Shown: positions 63,758 through 64,000 of the stretch, one piece after another
Numbering within the stretch: the first letter of the stretch is position 1
Layout of the letters: each line of letters begins with the position of its first letter
Source: Lachnospiraceae bacterium
Lineage (GTDB): Bacteria; Bacillota_A; Clostridia; Lachnospirales; Lachnospiraceae
Reading direction: 5' to 3'
DNA length: 64,000 bases
Assembly (NCBI GenBank): GCA_017620345.1
Contig: JAFZQP010000045.1
Location: 8,301 to 72,300, forward strand
Made by a program: the position numbers and the translations under genes
The notes under the pieces: model-generated
Seen by the model: only the letters and a program-made list of their open reading frames with translations
The model's database searches: none
What the model was told of the DNA's origin: nothing

Positions 63758-64000
63758 TTAAATGCCATAGTTCTCAACATCATCAGCTGTGATAGTTGTT
63801 GCATCAAAGCCATTCTCGTTCATGATGATGGTCTTCTCAGCGGGCTCGTTGCCTGCCTGAAGCTCGTCGATGACCTTAAGAATGTACTCTGACTGGAAAG
63901 GATTACACTGTCCGTCATAGTTCCAGTTCTGGTCAAGGAGTTCCTGAAGTGCCCACTTGTTGCAGTCGAAGCCCATTACGATAACGTCTTTGCCAACGCC
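63758..64000 (-). CDS. ABC transporter sugar-binding protein (C-terminal part; cut by window edge)
   Basis: The last 80 residues of a binding protein, ending TITADDVENYGI, read in frame to the window edge (…VGKDVIVMGFDCNKWALQELL). The VMGFD block and the C-terminal helix IDELQAGNEPAEK match sugar-binding proteins of the YtfQ/RbsB group. It would be the main, highly expressed receptor for this transporter, given the hairpins after its stop codon. Confidence 0.85.
   Translation of the reverse strand, partial: GVGKDVIVMGFDCNKWALQELLDQNWNYDGQCNPFQSEYILKVIDELQAGNEPAEKTIIMNENGFDATTITADDVENYGI

Noticed and set aside
1..64000. tRNA, rRNA, CRISPR arrays, insertion sequences, phage or integrase genes
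   Set aside because: None seen; genes are tightly packed on one strand with no repeat arrays or transposase motifs.

Overview
The window reads as chromosomal DNA from a low-to-mid GC Gram-positive anaerobe of the Clostridia, most like a Lachnospiraceae (Butyrivibrio/Roseburia-type) genome. The basis is a mraZ-rsmH-ftsL-PBP division cluster, a priA-def-fmt-yugP-rsmB-rlmN-prpC-prkC-rsgA-rpe housekeeping run, strong GGAGG ribosome sites, many long c-di-GMP and hybrid-kinase proteins, and an anaerobe-type [FeFe]-hydrogenase-like sensor. Every gene I accept lies on the minus strand, so the window is transcribed from right to left and probably lies in one replichore. I see no tRNA, rRNA, CRISPR, transposase or phage gene, and no gene-free stretch over 300 bases.

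Layout from low to high coordinates (3' to 5' in transcription). 1-7116: a compact division cluster (mraZ, rsmH, ftsL, a class B PBP, ftsW, ftsQ/divIB, ftsZ cut by the window edge), driven by a consensus promoter next to 10-bp-phased MraZ-type boxes. mraY, murD and murG are missing from their usual places. 7240-9640: ychF, a conserved small protein and a fructosamine-kinase-like gene. 9646-19158: a tightly packed four-gene signalling operon. Two 7TM-receptor/GAF/GGDEF proteins (one intact, one with a destroyed GGDEF motif) flank two hybrid histidine kinases, and one of these kinases carries a DegV-type lipid-binding domain between its receiver and Hpt domains. 19224-29373: a ten-gene, almost fully overlapping surface-glycan operon: UbiA-like polyprenyl-phosphate sugar-phosphate transferase, two HAD phosphatases, two small flippase-like proteins, aldolase, TPP enzyme, GT2, a polytopic GT-C-like protein and a DegT aminotransferase.

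29404-40680: housekeeping genes (rpe, rsgA, prkC, prpC, rlmN, rsmB, yugP, fmt, def, priA). 40724-50091: a small unknown protein, an EAL/HDOD protein, two membrane EAL proteins (one active-looking, one degenerate), telA, xpaC and a lipoprotein. 50204-53909: a FIST sensor followed by a ferredoxin/[FeFe]-hydrogenase-like/GGDEF/EAL fusion. 53955-56565: a DUF2298 membrane protein and a small helical protein. 56583-64000: a pentose operon: araD-type epimerase, FGGY kinase, a YtfQ-like binding lipoprotein, two YjfF/YtfT-like permeases, a YtfR-like ATPase and the C-terminus of a second binding protein.

The strongest candidates for undescribed biology are (1) the DegV-containing hybrid kinase and its four-gene receptor/c-di-GMP operon, (2) the FIST plus hydrogenase-like c-di-GMP phosphodiesterase pair, and (3) the glycan operon that joins a phosphoribosyl-polyprenol-type UbiA/HAD pair to aldolase and TPP carbon-chain chemistry. 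All calls come from reading the sequence; no database search was run.
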